Assembly (NCBI RefSeq): GCF_021130785.1
Contig: NC_060214.1
Coordinates: forward strand, 1,763,001 to 1,827,000
Direction of reading: 5' to 3'
From: Homalodisca vitripennis
Taxonomy: Eukaryota > Arthropoda > Insecta > Hemiptera > Cicadellidae
Length of the DNA stretch: 64,000 nt
The first letter of the stretch is position 1; each line of letters begins with the position of its first letter. The translations under genes and the position numbers were made by a program. Shown one piece after another: positions 10,561 through 21,021 of the stretch. The notes under the pieces were generated by a model. That model ran no database searches, had not been told where the DNA came from, and saw only the letters and a program-made list of their open reading frames with translations.

Positions 10561-12355
10561 GGTGGGGACGTTAGCAGAACAGATCGTGCGTGCCTGATTA
10601 TAAACTACCTCATTTGTCCATTATGCCTACCCCCTGTGCATATTTCCGGAACCCTGTGCTTGCTAATGGCTTATTACGATATCAGTCACAATATTCAATG
10701 ACGACTTCATTTACAACGGTCGATCCTACGAGATGAATAAACGTTGTGCAAATTGCGCTTTGTTTCCTATAAATCTATCACATCACGCTAAAATGTATTT
10801 GTACAGGCATGACGTTATTTTTTTGAAATAAAATTGACAACATTTTTTTAGATTAGGTTTAATTTCTTGGCCTTTTATCTTTAAATTAAAACAATTCCGA
10901 TTGAATGAAATCGAGATTTCCTTCATTTGGAAAAAATACTAATCAATACGGTTTTAAATTAATTCACGATTCTTCCTTGTTTAACATTTGTTATTAACTA
11001 TGGGTTGAAAGTATAACAGGATAAAAAAGTATAAGTATAAAGTATAAGTATAAGTATTAAGTATAAAGTATAAGGTTTAAGTTATAAAGGTATAACACAA
11101 TGGAATCTATCCTCGAAACGATGAGTTATACCTTTTTATAAACGTATAACGATGGCAAATATCCGAAATCCTGTTATACTTTCAAGATTATTGTTTTACA
11201 ATTCTTATAATAGGATTTATCTTTCGTTTATAAACTTATACTATCACTTGAAAGAAAGTACATAAATATTTAATTTTAGAAAGAAAGAAGTGTTCATCAA
11301 TTTGTGTTACAAGTCTTCATTTATAGTCCGCTGATGGTAGAAATAACGGATTGCAAAAAGAAAACTCTTCTTTCTCGCTAGTGTGTATGTGTTTCACTAC
11401 GCGCGCGTACTTAAGTACTTAAGGGTAATTAAGTCCCTAAAATACTCGTATTAAAATTGTGCTGACTTATTTGGGTTGGGATTATTTAGCTCTGTTTTTA
11501 TTTAGAGTGTGCCAATATTAGTAAAAAGTGTTTTAATTTTCCAATAATTTATAACGTTTTTAATATGATTTAATAGTGAGTCACCAGCTTTAAAATACAC
11601 TCTTTAGAACATTCTTAGTTCAAAAATCATAAAAGAGTATTTTTATTTTATGTCACAATACAAAAAAATTCGTTTAAATTACACGAATAAACTTTGGAAA
11701 ATCACATAAATATTTTAATGACATTTTTCGTATATATTACATTTGCTGATATTGTAACACTAAATTAATAATTAATTCTAATGATCACAACAGGATACCA
11801 AAATGAACAAAAATTATAGATTTTAAATTTGACAAAATTGAGACATCTAATATTTCTGAATAAGTGCAAAAAAGCCCTAATAAAATGCTAATTTTAAAAA
11901 CAACGGCCTAGTGTTCAATGTATTTTAAAAAAAGAATAAGAAGAAATGACGGTTGGGTAAAATAACGTGACTTATAAACAAATAAAAATATTTTGTGTTA
12001 AAATCTAAACTCAATAATTGTCCTTCAGCTTAATTAAGATATTTCTAAGTAACATGTAAGGATAAGGGGTGGGGGAGTAGAGGAAGTTACTCCTCACTGC
12101 CTCTGTTAGGCAGCTACTAGCACTGTACATACATAATATTTAAAAATAAAAGAAACGTGTACGAGCCATAGTTAAAACTGTGGTAGTATATTTATTGTTG
12201 TTTCACCGCTTCTGAAGTGACAGTAATAATACCGAGGCGCGTGACAGCTGCTCTAGGCGCAGGCACTAAGCGATATGTTGGCCTCTTAGAGCGGTTACAA
12301 CTAATGACTGAAATGGACAACAAGGTGATCGTGCGCAACGCTATACTTTGTATAC
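10561..12355. other. Intronic AT-rich DNA, no gene seen
   Basis: Sequence between the split direct repeat and the 31-bp minisatellite. Apart from the small inverted-repeat element at 11005-11185 it holds only AT-rich sequence with short chance open frames. No RNA gene or exon is recognised. Confidence 0.6.
11005..11185. repeat. Small inverted-repeat element (MITE-like)
   Basis: A 181-bp segment bounded by a perfect 18-bp inverted repeat, TTGAAAGTATAACAGGAT at 11005-11022 and its complement at 11168-11185. The interior has a (AAGTAT) rich run and further inverted matches (TTATAAAGGTATAAC against GTTATACCTTTTTATA). It could be a small MITE or a local palindrome; no target duplication is evident. 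Confidence 0.5.
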
Positions 12356-12788
12356 CTATTATTTGTATTCATAATTGTGTGGATACTTATTATTTGTATT
12401 CATACTTGTGTGCATACCTATTATTTTTATTCATACTTGTGTGCATACCTATTATTTGTATTCATACTTGTGTGCATACCTATTAGTTGAATTCATACAT
12501 GTGTGCATACTTATTATTTGTATTCATACTTGTGTGCATACCTATTAGTTGAATTCATACATGTATGCATACTTATTATTTGTATTCATACTTGTGTGCA
12601 TACCTATTAGTTGAATTCATACATGTGTGCATACTTATTATTTGTATTCATACTTGTGTGCATACCTATTAGTTGAATTCATACATGTGTGCATACTTAT
12701 TATTTGTATTCATACTTGTGTGCATACCTATTAGTTGAATTCATACATGTGTGCATACTTATTATTTGTATTCATACTTGTGTGCATC
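12356..12788. repeat. 31-bp minisatellite with 62-bp dimeric higher-order form
   Basis: Monomers of 31 bp of two kinds: type A contains TATTATTTGTATTCATACTT and type B contains TATTAGTTGAATTCATACAT; both end GTGTGCATAC plus two bases. The first four monomers are A-type. From about 12481 the array alternates B and A to form a regular 62-bp dimer. Confidence 0.9.
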
Positions 12789-12939
12789 CTTGTTTTAGTC
12801 AGTCTATTTACACAGTTTTAATCTAGCATGGCAGGCCTGAAAAAACCTCATTTCTACTACAGCCATAACAATATGATTTTAATTTATCAGTGCCTATAAT
12901 TGATACTGCAATTACAACATTTGAAAATAAACGTTCCTA

Positions 12940-13223
12940 ATTACGGCGTAGTTGATAATGATGCTTGTGATGACGTTGTTGATGATAGAGACAGTGGTTA
13001 TGGCGGAAAATAATAGAAGTGGTGAAAACTATGATGATTATGATGACGACGACCATAAAGGTGGTAGCGGTGGTGTTGGATACGATAGTGGTGATGAAGA
13101 TGATCACGACTAAAGTAACACTACTAGACATTAGTAATACAGTTGTTGATAATGATGCTGATGATTTGATTGTGTTTTTGACCATAAGCCATATTGTTGG
13201 TGATGATGTGCGTGGTAGTGGTG
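12940..13223. repeat. Imperfect GAT/GTG trinucleotide-rich tract
   Basis: Degenerate runs of GATGATG, GGTGGTG and GATGACG lead directly into the amplified TM4-exon array. The array's intron-derived spacer (GTGATGATGATGATC) is of the same composition, so slippage between this tract and the GTGATG in the exon may have seeded the duplication (inference). Open frames here follow from low complexity. Confidence 0.7.
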
Positions 13224-16200
13224 GTGATAATCATGTCTGTTGCAGACGTAGTGTGCTGGAGCAACACAGGTCAGACGGCCTCAACAGGATAGGACCCTTC
13301 AAGTGGTCCCTGGCCCTATGTGTGATGATGATGATCATGTCTGTTGCAGACGTAGCGTGCTGGAGCAACACAGGTCAGACGGCCTCAAAAGGATAGGACC
13401 CTTCAAGTGGTCCCTGGCCCTGTGTGTGATGATGATGATGATCATGTCTGTTGCAGACGTAGCGTGCTGGAGCAACACAGGTCAGACGGCCTCAACAGGA
13501 TAGGACCCATCAAGTGGTCCCTGGCCCTGTGTGTGATGATGATGATCATGTCTGTTGCAGACGTAGTGTGCTGGAGCAACACAGGTCAGACGGCCTCAAC
13601 AGGATAGGACCCTTCAAGTGGTCCCTGGCCCTGTGTGTTATGATGATGATCATGTCTGTTGCAGACGTAGTGAGCTGGAGCAACACAGGTCAGACGGCCT
13701 CAACAGGATAGGACCCTTCAAGTGGTCCCTGGCCCTGTGTGTGTGATGATGATGATCATGTCTGTTGCAGACGTAGCGTGCTGGAGCAACACAGGTCAGA
13801 CGGCCTCAAAAGGATAGGACCCTTCAAGTGGTCCCTGGCCCTGTGTGTGATGATGATGATCATGTCTGTTGCAGACGTAGTGTGCTGGAGCAACACAGGT
13901 CAGACGGCCTCAACAGGATAGGACCCTTCAAGTGGTCCCTGGCCCTGTGTGTGATGATGATGATCATGTCTGTTGCAGACGTAGCGTGCTGGAGCAACAC
14001 AGGTCAGACGGCCTCAACAGGATAGGACCCTTCAAGTGGTCGCTGGCCCTTTGTGCGATGATGATGATCATGTCTGTTGCAGACGTAGTGTGCTGGAGCA
14101 ACACAGGTCAGACGGCCTCAACAGGATAGGACCCTTCAAGTGGTCCCTGGCCCTGTGTGTGATGATGATGATCATGTCTGTTGCAGACGTAGCGTGCTGG
14201 AGCAACACAGGTCAGACGGCCATAACAGGATAGGACCCTTCAAGTGGTCCCTGGCCCTGTGTGTGATGATGATGATCATGTCTGTTGCAGACGTAGCGTG
14301 CTGGAGCAACACAGGTCAGACGGCCTCAACAGGATAGGACCCTTCAAGTGGTCCCTGGCCCTGTGTGTGATGATGATGATCATGTCTGTTGCAGACGTAG
14401 TGTGCTGGAGCAACACAGGTCAGACGGCCTCAACAGGATAGGACCCTTCAAGTGGTCCCTGGCTCTGTGTGTGATGATGATGATCATGTCTGTTGCAGAC
14501 GTAGTGTGCTGGAGCAACACAGGTCAGACGGCCTCAACAGGATAGGACCCTTCAAGTGGTCCCTGGCCCTGTGTGTGATGATGATGATGATCATGTCTGT
14601 TGCAGACGTAGCGTGCTGGAGCAACACAGGTCAGACGGCCTCAACAGGATAGGACCCTTCAAGTGGTCCCTGGCTCTGTGTGTGATGATGATGATCATGT
14701 CTGTTGCAGACGTAGTGTGCTGGAGCAACACAGGTCAGACGGCCTCAACAGGATAGGACCCTTCAAGTGGTCCCTGGCCCTGTGTGTGATGATGATGATC
14801 ATGTCTGTTGCAGACGTAGCGTGCTGGAGCAACACAGGTCAGACGGCCTCAACAGGATAGGACCCTTCAAGTGGTCCCTGGCTCAGTGTGTAATGATGAT
14901 GATCATGTCTGTTGCAGACGTAGTGTGCTGGAGCAACACAGGTCAGACGGCCTCAACAGGATAGGACCCTTCAAGTGGTCCCTGGCCCTGTGTGTGATGA
15001 TGATGATCATGTCTGTTGCAGACGTAGCGTGCTGGAGCAACACAGGTCAGACGGCCTCAACAGGATAGGACCCTTCAAGTGGTCCCTGGCTCAGTGTGTG
15101 ATGATGATGATCATGTCTGTTGCAGACGTAGCGTGCTGGAGCAACACAGGTCAGACGGCCTCAACAGGATAGGACCCTTCAAGTGGTCCCTGGCCCTGTG
15201 TGTGATGATGATGATGATCATGTCTGTTGCAGACGTAGCGTGCTGGAGCAACACAGGTCAGACGGCCTCAACAGGATAGGACTCTTCAAGTGGTCCCTGG
15301 CTCAGTGTGTGATGATGATGATCATGTCTGTTGCAGACGTAGTGTGCTGGAGCAACACAGGTCAGACGGCCTCAACAGGATAGGACCCATCAAGTGGTCT
15401 CTGGCCCTGTGTGTGATGATGATGATCATGTCTGTTGCAGACGTAGTGTGCTGGAGCAACACAGGTCAGACGGCCTCAACAGGATAGGACCCATCAAGTG
15501 GTCCCTGGCCCTGTGTGTGATGATGATGATGATCATGTCTGTTGCAGACGTAGCGTGCTGGAGCAACACAGGTCAGACGGCCTCAACAGGATAGGACCCT
15601 TCAAGTGGTCCCTGGCTCAGTGTGTGATGATGATGATCATGTCTGTTGCAGACGTAGTGTGCTGGAGCAACACAGGTCAGACGGCCTCAACAGGATAGGA
15701 CCCATCAAGTGGTCCCTGGCCCTGTGTGTGATGATGACCATCATGTCTGTTGCAGACGTAGTGTGCTGGAGCAACACAGGTCAGACGGCCTCAACAGGAT
15801 AGGACCCTTCAAGTGGTCCCTGGCTCAGTGTGTGATGATGACCATCATGTCTGTTGCAGACGTAGTGTGCTGGAGCAACACAGGTCAGACGGCCTCAACA
15901 GGATAGGACCCTTCAAGTGGTCCCTGGCTCAGTGTGTGATGATGATGATCATGTCTGTTGCAGACGTAGTGTGCTGGAGCAACACAGGTCAGACGGCCTC
16001 AACAGGATAGGACCCATCAAGTGGTCCCTGGCCCTGTGTGTGATGATGATGATGATCATGTCTGTTGCAGACGTAGTTTGCTGGAGCAACACAGGTCAGA
16101 CGGCCTCAACAGGATAGGACCCATCAAGTGGTCTCTGGCCCTGTGTGATGATGATGATGATCATGTCTGTTGCAGACGTAGTGTGCTGGAGCAACACAGG

Positions 16201-16775
16201 TCAGACGGCCTCAACAGGATAGGACCCTTCAAGTGGTCCCTGGCCCTGTGTGTGATGATGATGATCATGTCTGTTGCAGACGTAGTGTGCTGGAGCAACA
16301 CAGGTCAGGCGGCCTCAACAGGATAGGACCCATCAAGTGGTCTCTGGCCCTGTGTGATGATGATGATGATCATGTCTGTTGCAGACGTAGTGTGCTGGAG
16401 CAACACAGGTCAGACGGCCTCAACAGGATAGGACCCATCAAGTGGTCTCTGGCCCTGTGTGTGATGATGGTGATCATGTCTGTTGCAGACGTAGTGTGCT
16501 GGAGCAACACAGGTCAGACGGCCTCAACAGGATAGGACCCTTCAAGTGGTCCCTGGCCCTGTGTGTGTGATGATGATGATCATGTCTGTTGCAGACGTAG
16601 TGTGCTGGAGCAACACAGGTCAGACGGCCTCAACAGGATAGGACTCTTCAAGTGGTCCCTGGCTCAGTGTGTGATGATGATGATCATGTCTGTTGCAGAC
16701 GTAGCGTGCTGGAGCAACACAGGTCAGACGGCCTCAACAGGATAGGACCCATCAAGTGGTCTCTGGCTCTGTGTG
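13224..16775 (+). repeat. SerT: SerT TM4-exon array: about 34 tandem acceptor-plus-partial-exon units of 104 bp
   Basis: About 34 direct repeats, mostly 104 bp, some 105-107 bp because of an extra GAT or GT. Each unit has a short spacer GATGATGATGATCATG, the acceptor TCTGTTGCAG, then ACGTAGYGTGCTGGAGCAAC and onward through the codons for RSVLEQHRSDGLNRIGPFKW to CTGTGTGTGATG. The first acceptor AG ends at 13245 and the last at 16698. The TM4 part and the donor are missing from all but the final copy. Because 104 is not a multiple of three, entering at any earlier acceptor reads the next copy out of frame and ends at its GGATAG. Copy variants (ACCCTTC or ACCCATC; GGCCCTG, GGCTCTG or GGCTCAG) show that the copies are truly distinct. 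Confidence 0.95.
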
Positions 16776-16837
16776 TGATGGCGGTCTTCATCCTGGTTTA
16801 CTTCTCTCTGTGGAAGGGAGTCCGTAGCACAGGGAAG
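16699..16837 (+). CDS. SerT: Serotonin transporter exon: end of loop 2 and TM4
   Basis: Second SerT exon in the window, 139 bp. It starts after TGTTGCAG with A|CGT, completing the glutamate codon begun by GA in the previous exon, and ends at AAG|GTAAGT in phase 0. The peptide is RSVLEQHRSDGLNRIGPIKW followed by the hydrophobic TM4 SLALCVMAVFILVYFSLW and the conserved KGVRSTGK turn. The joined sequence [13 protein letters not shown] matches the insect SerT pattern. It is the only one of about 34 copies that continues past CTGTGTGTGATG into TM4 and a donor site, so it is the productive copy. Its acceptor sits at the 3' end of the array of near-identical decoy acceptors. Family identity and frame are secure. 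Confidence 0.93.
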
Positions 16838-17305
16838 GTAAGTTGTCCCAATTATTTGGAAACTTTAAGCTCATTAGATGTGAAATCAATCCACACTAGT
16901 TAGATTAATATTGAGGTTTTACCTTTCGAATTTGTCATCTATTAGAAATACCTATTAAATGTATGTTTCTGTACAAATAAATTATTTTGCAGAGGTAATA
17001 ATGAGCCGTGTTACTTAAATTATATGTTGAAACATTATTCACAACCATTAACACAATTTATTACAAACAAATTAAAAGCCAAGATAATCCTGTGTTTCAT
17101 AATTGTTTTATACACTTTTAATTTGAAAACGGTGAGGTTTAAAATGGTGGCCCTTTCGAAAATATTTGCTTCTTATTATACTCGTAATACTCGTAAGGGC
17201 ATGATTTAACATTTTTTGTCGCGCACACTATTTTCTCAGCAACAAGATATCGAGATTATCGCCTAAGAAATATAAAAAAGGTAGAGATGTTTTATTTTAT
17301 CATGC
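16838..17305 (+). other. Start of the 30.7-kb SerT intron, no gene seen
   Basis: Begins with a good donor GTAAGT. The following sequence is AT-rich with only chance open frames. The intron runs to 47515 and holds most of the repeats and transposons of the window. Confidence 0.6.
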
Positions 17306-17337
17306 GAAGTTAGGGTTAAGAAGCCCTCTCTAACATA
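17306..17337 (-). mobile_element. Fragment of the 5S-type SINE 3' tail
   Basis: Read on the minus strand this short segment gives TTAGAGAGGGCTTCTTA followed by ACCCTAACTTCGC. The same tail occurs on the plus strand after a 5S-like region at 60849-60906 and on the plus strand at about 25570-25627. It ends right where the mariner-like MITE begins, so the MITE probably inserted into or next to this SINE. Confidence 0.6.
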
Positions 17338-17339
17338 TA

Positions 17340-18013
17340 CAGGGTAAATCAAAGGTCAGGATCTCTCTCTATACTTTTTCTAAAGTTTATACAAGAAGAT
17401 ATCCTTTGAATAGTGGATCAGTGTGGAAAGGAAGTTTCATTTTATGATGTCCACATTTTTTGTGTCCCCCAAAAAAGCGGGAATTGGGGGCCCATTCAAA
17501 CATTTCAAATGTAAACTCATAATTTTGAGGATCATAAGCAATCTTCAAAAACGGTGGAGACCAGAGATCGTTAAATCGATCATAAATAATAGCTAGTGTT
17601 ATCAGAACAATATATTTAGCAAGTCACCACGTTGCCAAGCCAAATCGAACGTCCAAATTGATTCCTACCATTTGGCAGTGAGACAAGCGTAGGCTGAGCT
17701 CCTCTCTCACGTTTTGAAAAGTCTGAATTGGCATTTGGTTGTAGCCTCAACATAACTGTTTCTTAAAATCTTCAAAGTTTTCTACAAGTTTTTTGTAAGT
17801 GTTAATGTTAAAGCATTAAACTGTTGATGGTTAATTATATTGCCACTTGAGAGGGGTTTCCATTTGAAATTTTTTATTTGCCCCCTAACTCCCGCATTAA
17901 AAAATTTATCAAATGAAACTTTTTTTCATTGCACCACTATCCAAAGGGTATCTCCCTATATAAAGTTTAGAACAAAATATAGTGGGGGGGGTCCTGACTT
18001 CTTATTCACCCTG
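17340..18013. mobile_element. Mariner-like MITE, about 674 bp
   Basis: The ends are CAGGGTAAATCAAAGGTCAG and the complement of CAGGGTGAATAAGAAGTCAG, with TA flanking both sides (17338-17339 and 18014-18015). The inverted repeats are imperfect and extend about 180 bp inward, with paired landmarks such as ATCCTTTGAATAGTGG near the left and the complement of ACCCTTTGGATAGTGG near the right. There is no transposase frame. The CAGGGT ends and TA duplication mark a Tc1/mariner non-autonomous element, not a copy of the element at 8149. Confidence 0.85.
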
Positions 18014-18015
18014 TA

Positions 18016-18750
18016 TAAATACCTAACGTATAATAAGAGTAACCGCAGTATGTTAAGTTACAACGACAATAAATTCAATTTCAAGTCACTGAATTGAAAG
18101 ACATTATCTTAGTAAAGTAACAGCGCAGCGGTGAAGAGCAAGGAAGTAATAACTACTGAGCTTTATAAATTAAATTGCCGCCAAACACTAAGAAGAGCAG
18201 TTACTGAGCTAATGTTGGCCCTGAGTATTGACAGAGAACTGCTCCTTGAGTTGACACGGGTCGGTTATTGCTGGCCTTTCTCTCTTCTTCAACTGGGGTC
18301 CCTTCTCTTGGGACGCTTTTCAATGAACTCGCTGTAAAATTTGTTTTTTGCACATTATAAGAATAGAGACTTTAATTGTTATACTTTCTCTAGCATGCCA
18401 TAATTATAAAATAAATAATAGTTGACTAAATGAATAGTAACATATAAAAAGGGACCAGAGTGAATTCCCAGGGGAAGTCAACCACTGCTCAATGAATTAC
18501 TTGACCTGGACGAGATGATGATATTTATCAGGATCAATGACAAAACCAACAACATATCTTGTATCACATCTAGCTACCAATTATTGTTGTTGACGGCAAT
18601 AGAACTATCCTTCAAATAAAATCCCAAATAATTTTTACCATCCCAGTATCTCTTTCTGTTACTACAAAAACATGAAACAGGAATGTTAAACACAGCCTTA
18701 CCATTTTCCAGTCTTTCTAGATTCTCCTTCATAACTCAGTAAAATAAGGC
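18016..18750. other. Intronic DNA, no gene seen
   Basis: AT-rich sequence between the MITE and the foldback element. Short open frames such as 18131-18337 show no recognisable domain. Confidence 0.55.
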
Positions 18751-21021
18751 AAAATAAGGATGCAACCTCGGAATGAAAGATAATAAGCTAAAAATTTGCA
18801 TACGTCTTTATTTTGATGGATATAAAAATTACCTCAAAAGTCTCATATAATCACGTTACGCGACTTCAGATATTTAAGATCAAAGTTCACGAAAATCAGT
18901 TTTTTTGCAAATATCTCGTTTCCCTTACGCTAAATGACTTTGAAGGTGTTAGCAGAAATTGTAGAACGGAACATTCTCTTCAACTTTTGTCTGAAGTAAT
19001 TTTATGTACGTTCAAACGCTTTTTGAGATACAGCGCAAAGAGTAGGGGACCGCTTACCTGTATATACGATAATGCGAGGTCAGCCAGTAGAATACAATAA
19101 ATAAATGAGTTATATTGTTAATTATTCACTTAATATTATTATTATTACTTAATACTATTATTATTGTTATTATTGTTATTATTATTATCATTATTATTAC
19201 TTTTTTTTATTATTATTTATTACTTAATATACCATATTTATAGATATTAATTATTAATTATGTATTATTCTCTAATTAATACTTATTTTATTTTTACCAA
19301 AAATACAATATTAAAAGAAATATTTCAAATGAATTTTAATTATATATTTATTTATTGATCCAATAATCAATTTATTTAAAATTATATATATATAAAATTT
19401 TTTTAATATTAATGATTAATATTTTTGTTTTAATTTTCTTCTTGTTCATCGTCTTCTTCTTCTTCTTTCGTCCTCTGGCTGTTCAATATCGGATTCATTA
19501 TCATCATTCTCGTTTACTAAAGTATCAGAATAGAAAGATTCAAGAATATCAGGTGCATATTCTTTTTCTTCATTGAAATCATCTGAAGTTGATGAAGCGT
19601 TGAGGCATGATTGTCCATTACACTACACACAAATTAAAGTGCATCGAAATCCTGATTTTCAGAGTAGCAAATAGCATGATATTTAGCCTCAGCAGCTAAC
19701 AAGTCATGTTTCAAAAAGTAATACAATATTTGACTAATTTTCCTAAAAAGTCGCCTCAAGAGTATTTACTTTACTGATGGTGCGTTTATACTTTTCTTTC
19801 TTTTCTACGACTTCATCAGCTAGTTGACCACAAAACAAGCAAGATGTTATGTTTTAAAACCAAATACCTCTTCTCGTTTTTTACGAGGTGGACTTTTTTG
19901 CAGTTGGAGTTTCATCGTCTCTGCACGTCGCTTCGATCCAGCAATTGAATGTTTACTTATATACACTTTTCGACAATCAACATGCATCATCACAGAAGTT
20001 CAAAAATATATAATAATTTATATGACCGTCATTTCTGTCAATACTTGCAGTTTTTAATGTTTGTAAGCCACGCACAACACGCACATAAGCACTTTCTGAT
20101 ATTTATTTATTACAAATAAACAACAATCAGCCATTGCAATTAAAAGATACAATCACAATCGTACGTCTGTTAATGCTAAGATGTCGTTTTCAACTAACGG
20201 ATAAAATAAATTTTTATCAGTATAGAAATACTAACACAGAGAAATACCCTACCATTCCCATCATAAAGTAAAATATCTCACCACCACTACTGTACTTATA
20301 CACTAGAAATTCCAAACTCATTCGTTACGGTGTGGTTTTCATATATAACAATGGAGCAGCATCTGCTACAGCTTATCGCTGAAACAGCAAACGTCGTACA
20401 AGAGATTTGTATTTCGAGATATAATATTCATAGTAATATAGTAATATGGACGAAAAGTAATTTCTTTTAATATTGTATGTTTTGGTAAAAAATAAAATAA
20501 GTATTATTTAGAGAATATATAATTTATATTTAATATCTATAAATATGGTATATTAAGTAATAAATCATAAAATAAAAAAGTAATAATAATGATAATAATA
20601 ATAACATAATAATAGTATTAAGTAATAATAATAATATTAAGGAATGAATAATTAACAATACAACTCATTTATTTATTGTATTCTACTGGCTGACCTCGCA
20701 TTATCGTATATACAGGTAAGCGGTCCCCTACTCTTTGCGCTGTATCTCAAAAAGCGTTGAACGTACATAAAATTACTTCAGATAAAAGTTGAAGAGAATG
20801 TTCCGTTCTACAATTTCTCTAACCACCTTCAAAGTCATTTAGCGTAAGAGAAACGAGATATTTGTAAAAAACTGATTTTCGTGAACTTTGACCTTAAATA
20901 TCTGAAGTCGCGTATACGTGATTATATGAGACTTTTGAGGTAAGTTTTATACCATCAAAAATAAAGACGTATGCAAATTTTTGGCTTATTATCTTTCATT
21001 CCGAGGTTGCATCCTTATTTT
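18751..21021. mobile_element. Foldback-type DNA element with about 570-bp inverted repeats
   Basis: Left arm about 18751-19325 and right arm about 20458-21021 are inverted copies. Outer landmarks are AAAATAAGGATGCAACCTCG and its complement; inner ones are TCAGCCAGTAGAATACAATA and its complement, then a long (TTA)n tract on the left against (TAA)n on the right. The 1.1-kb middle has broken minus-strand coding remnants (see next entry). I see no clear target-site duplication, so the exact ends and the superfamily are open. Confidence 0.85.
19440..19950 (-). pseudogene. Decayed open frames inside the foldback element
   Basis: Minus-strand fragments that look like former coding sequence. In order along that strand: a basic piece GSKRRAETMKLQLQKSPPRK, then CLFCGQLADEVVEKKEKYKR with a Cys-x2-Cys pair ending at a stop, then further along an acidic piece with CLNASSTSDDFNEEKEY, APDILESFYSD and NENDDNESDIEQPEDE, ending in an arginine run. 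Frames are interrupted between the pieces. The Cys-x2-Cys and mixed acidic/basic low-complexity parts suit a transposon-encoded DNA-binding protein, but I cannot assign a family. No function should be assumed. Confidence 0.45.

Noticed and set aside
12937..13185. Minus-strand frame rich in Thr, Val, Ile and Ser
   Set aside because: It is the translation of the low-complexity GAT/GTG tract.
13303..16903. Ladder of about 30 open frames of 60-101 codons reading VPGPVCDDDDHVCCRRS and similar
   Set aside because: They are frame shadows of the 104-bp array, each starting and ending at the same place in successive units. The real reading is the transporter exon text RSVLEQHRSDG entered at the acceptor.
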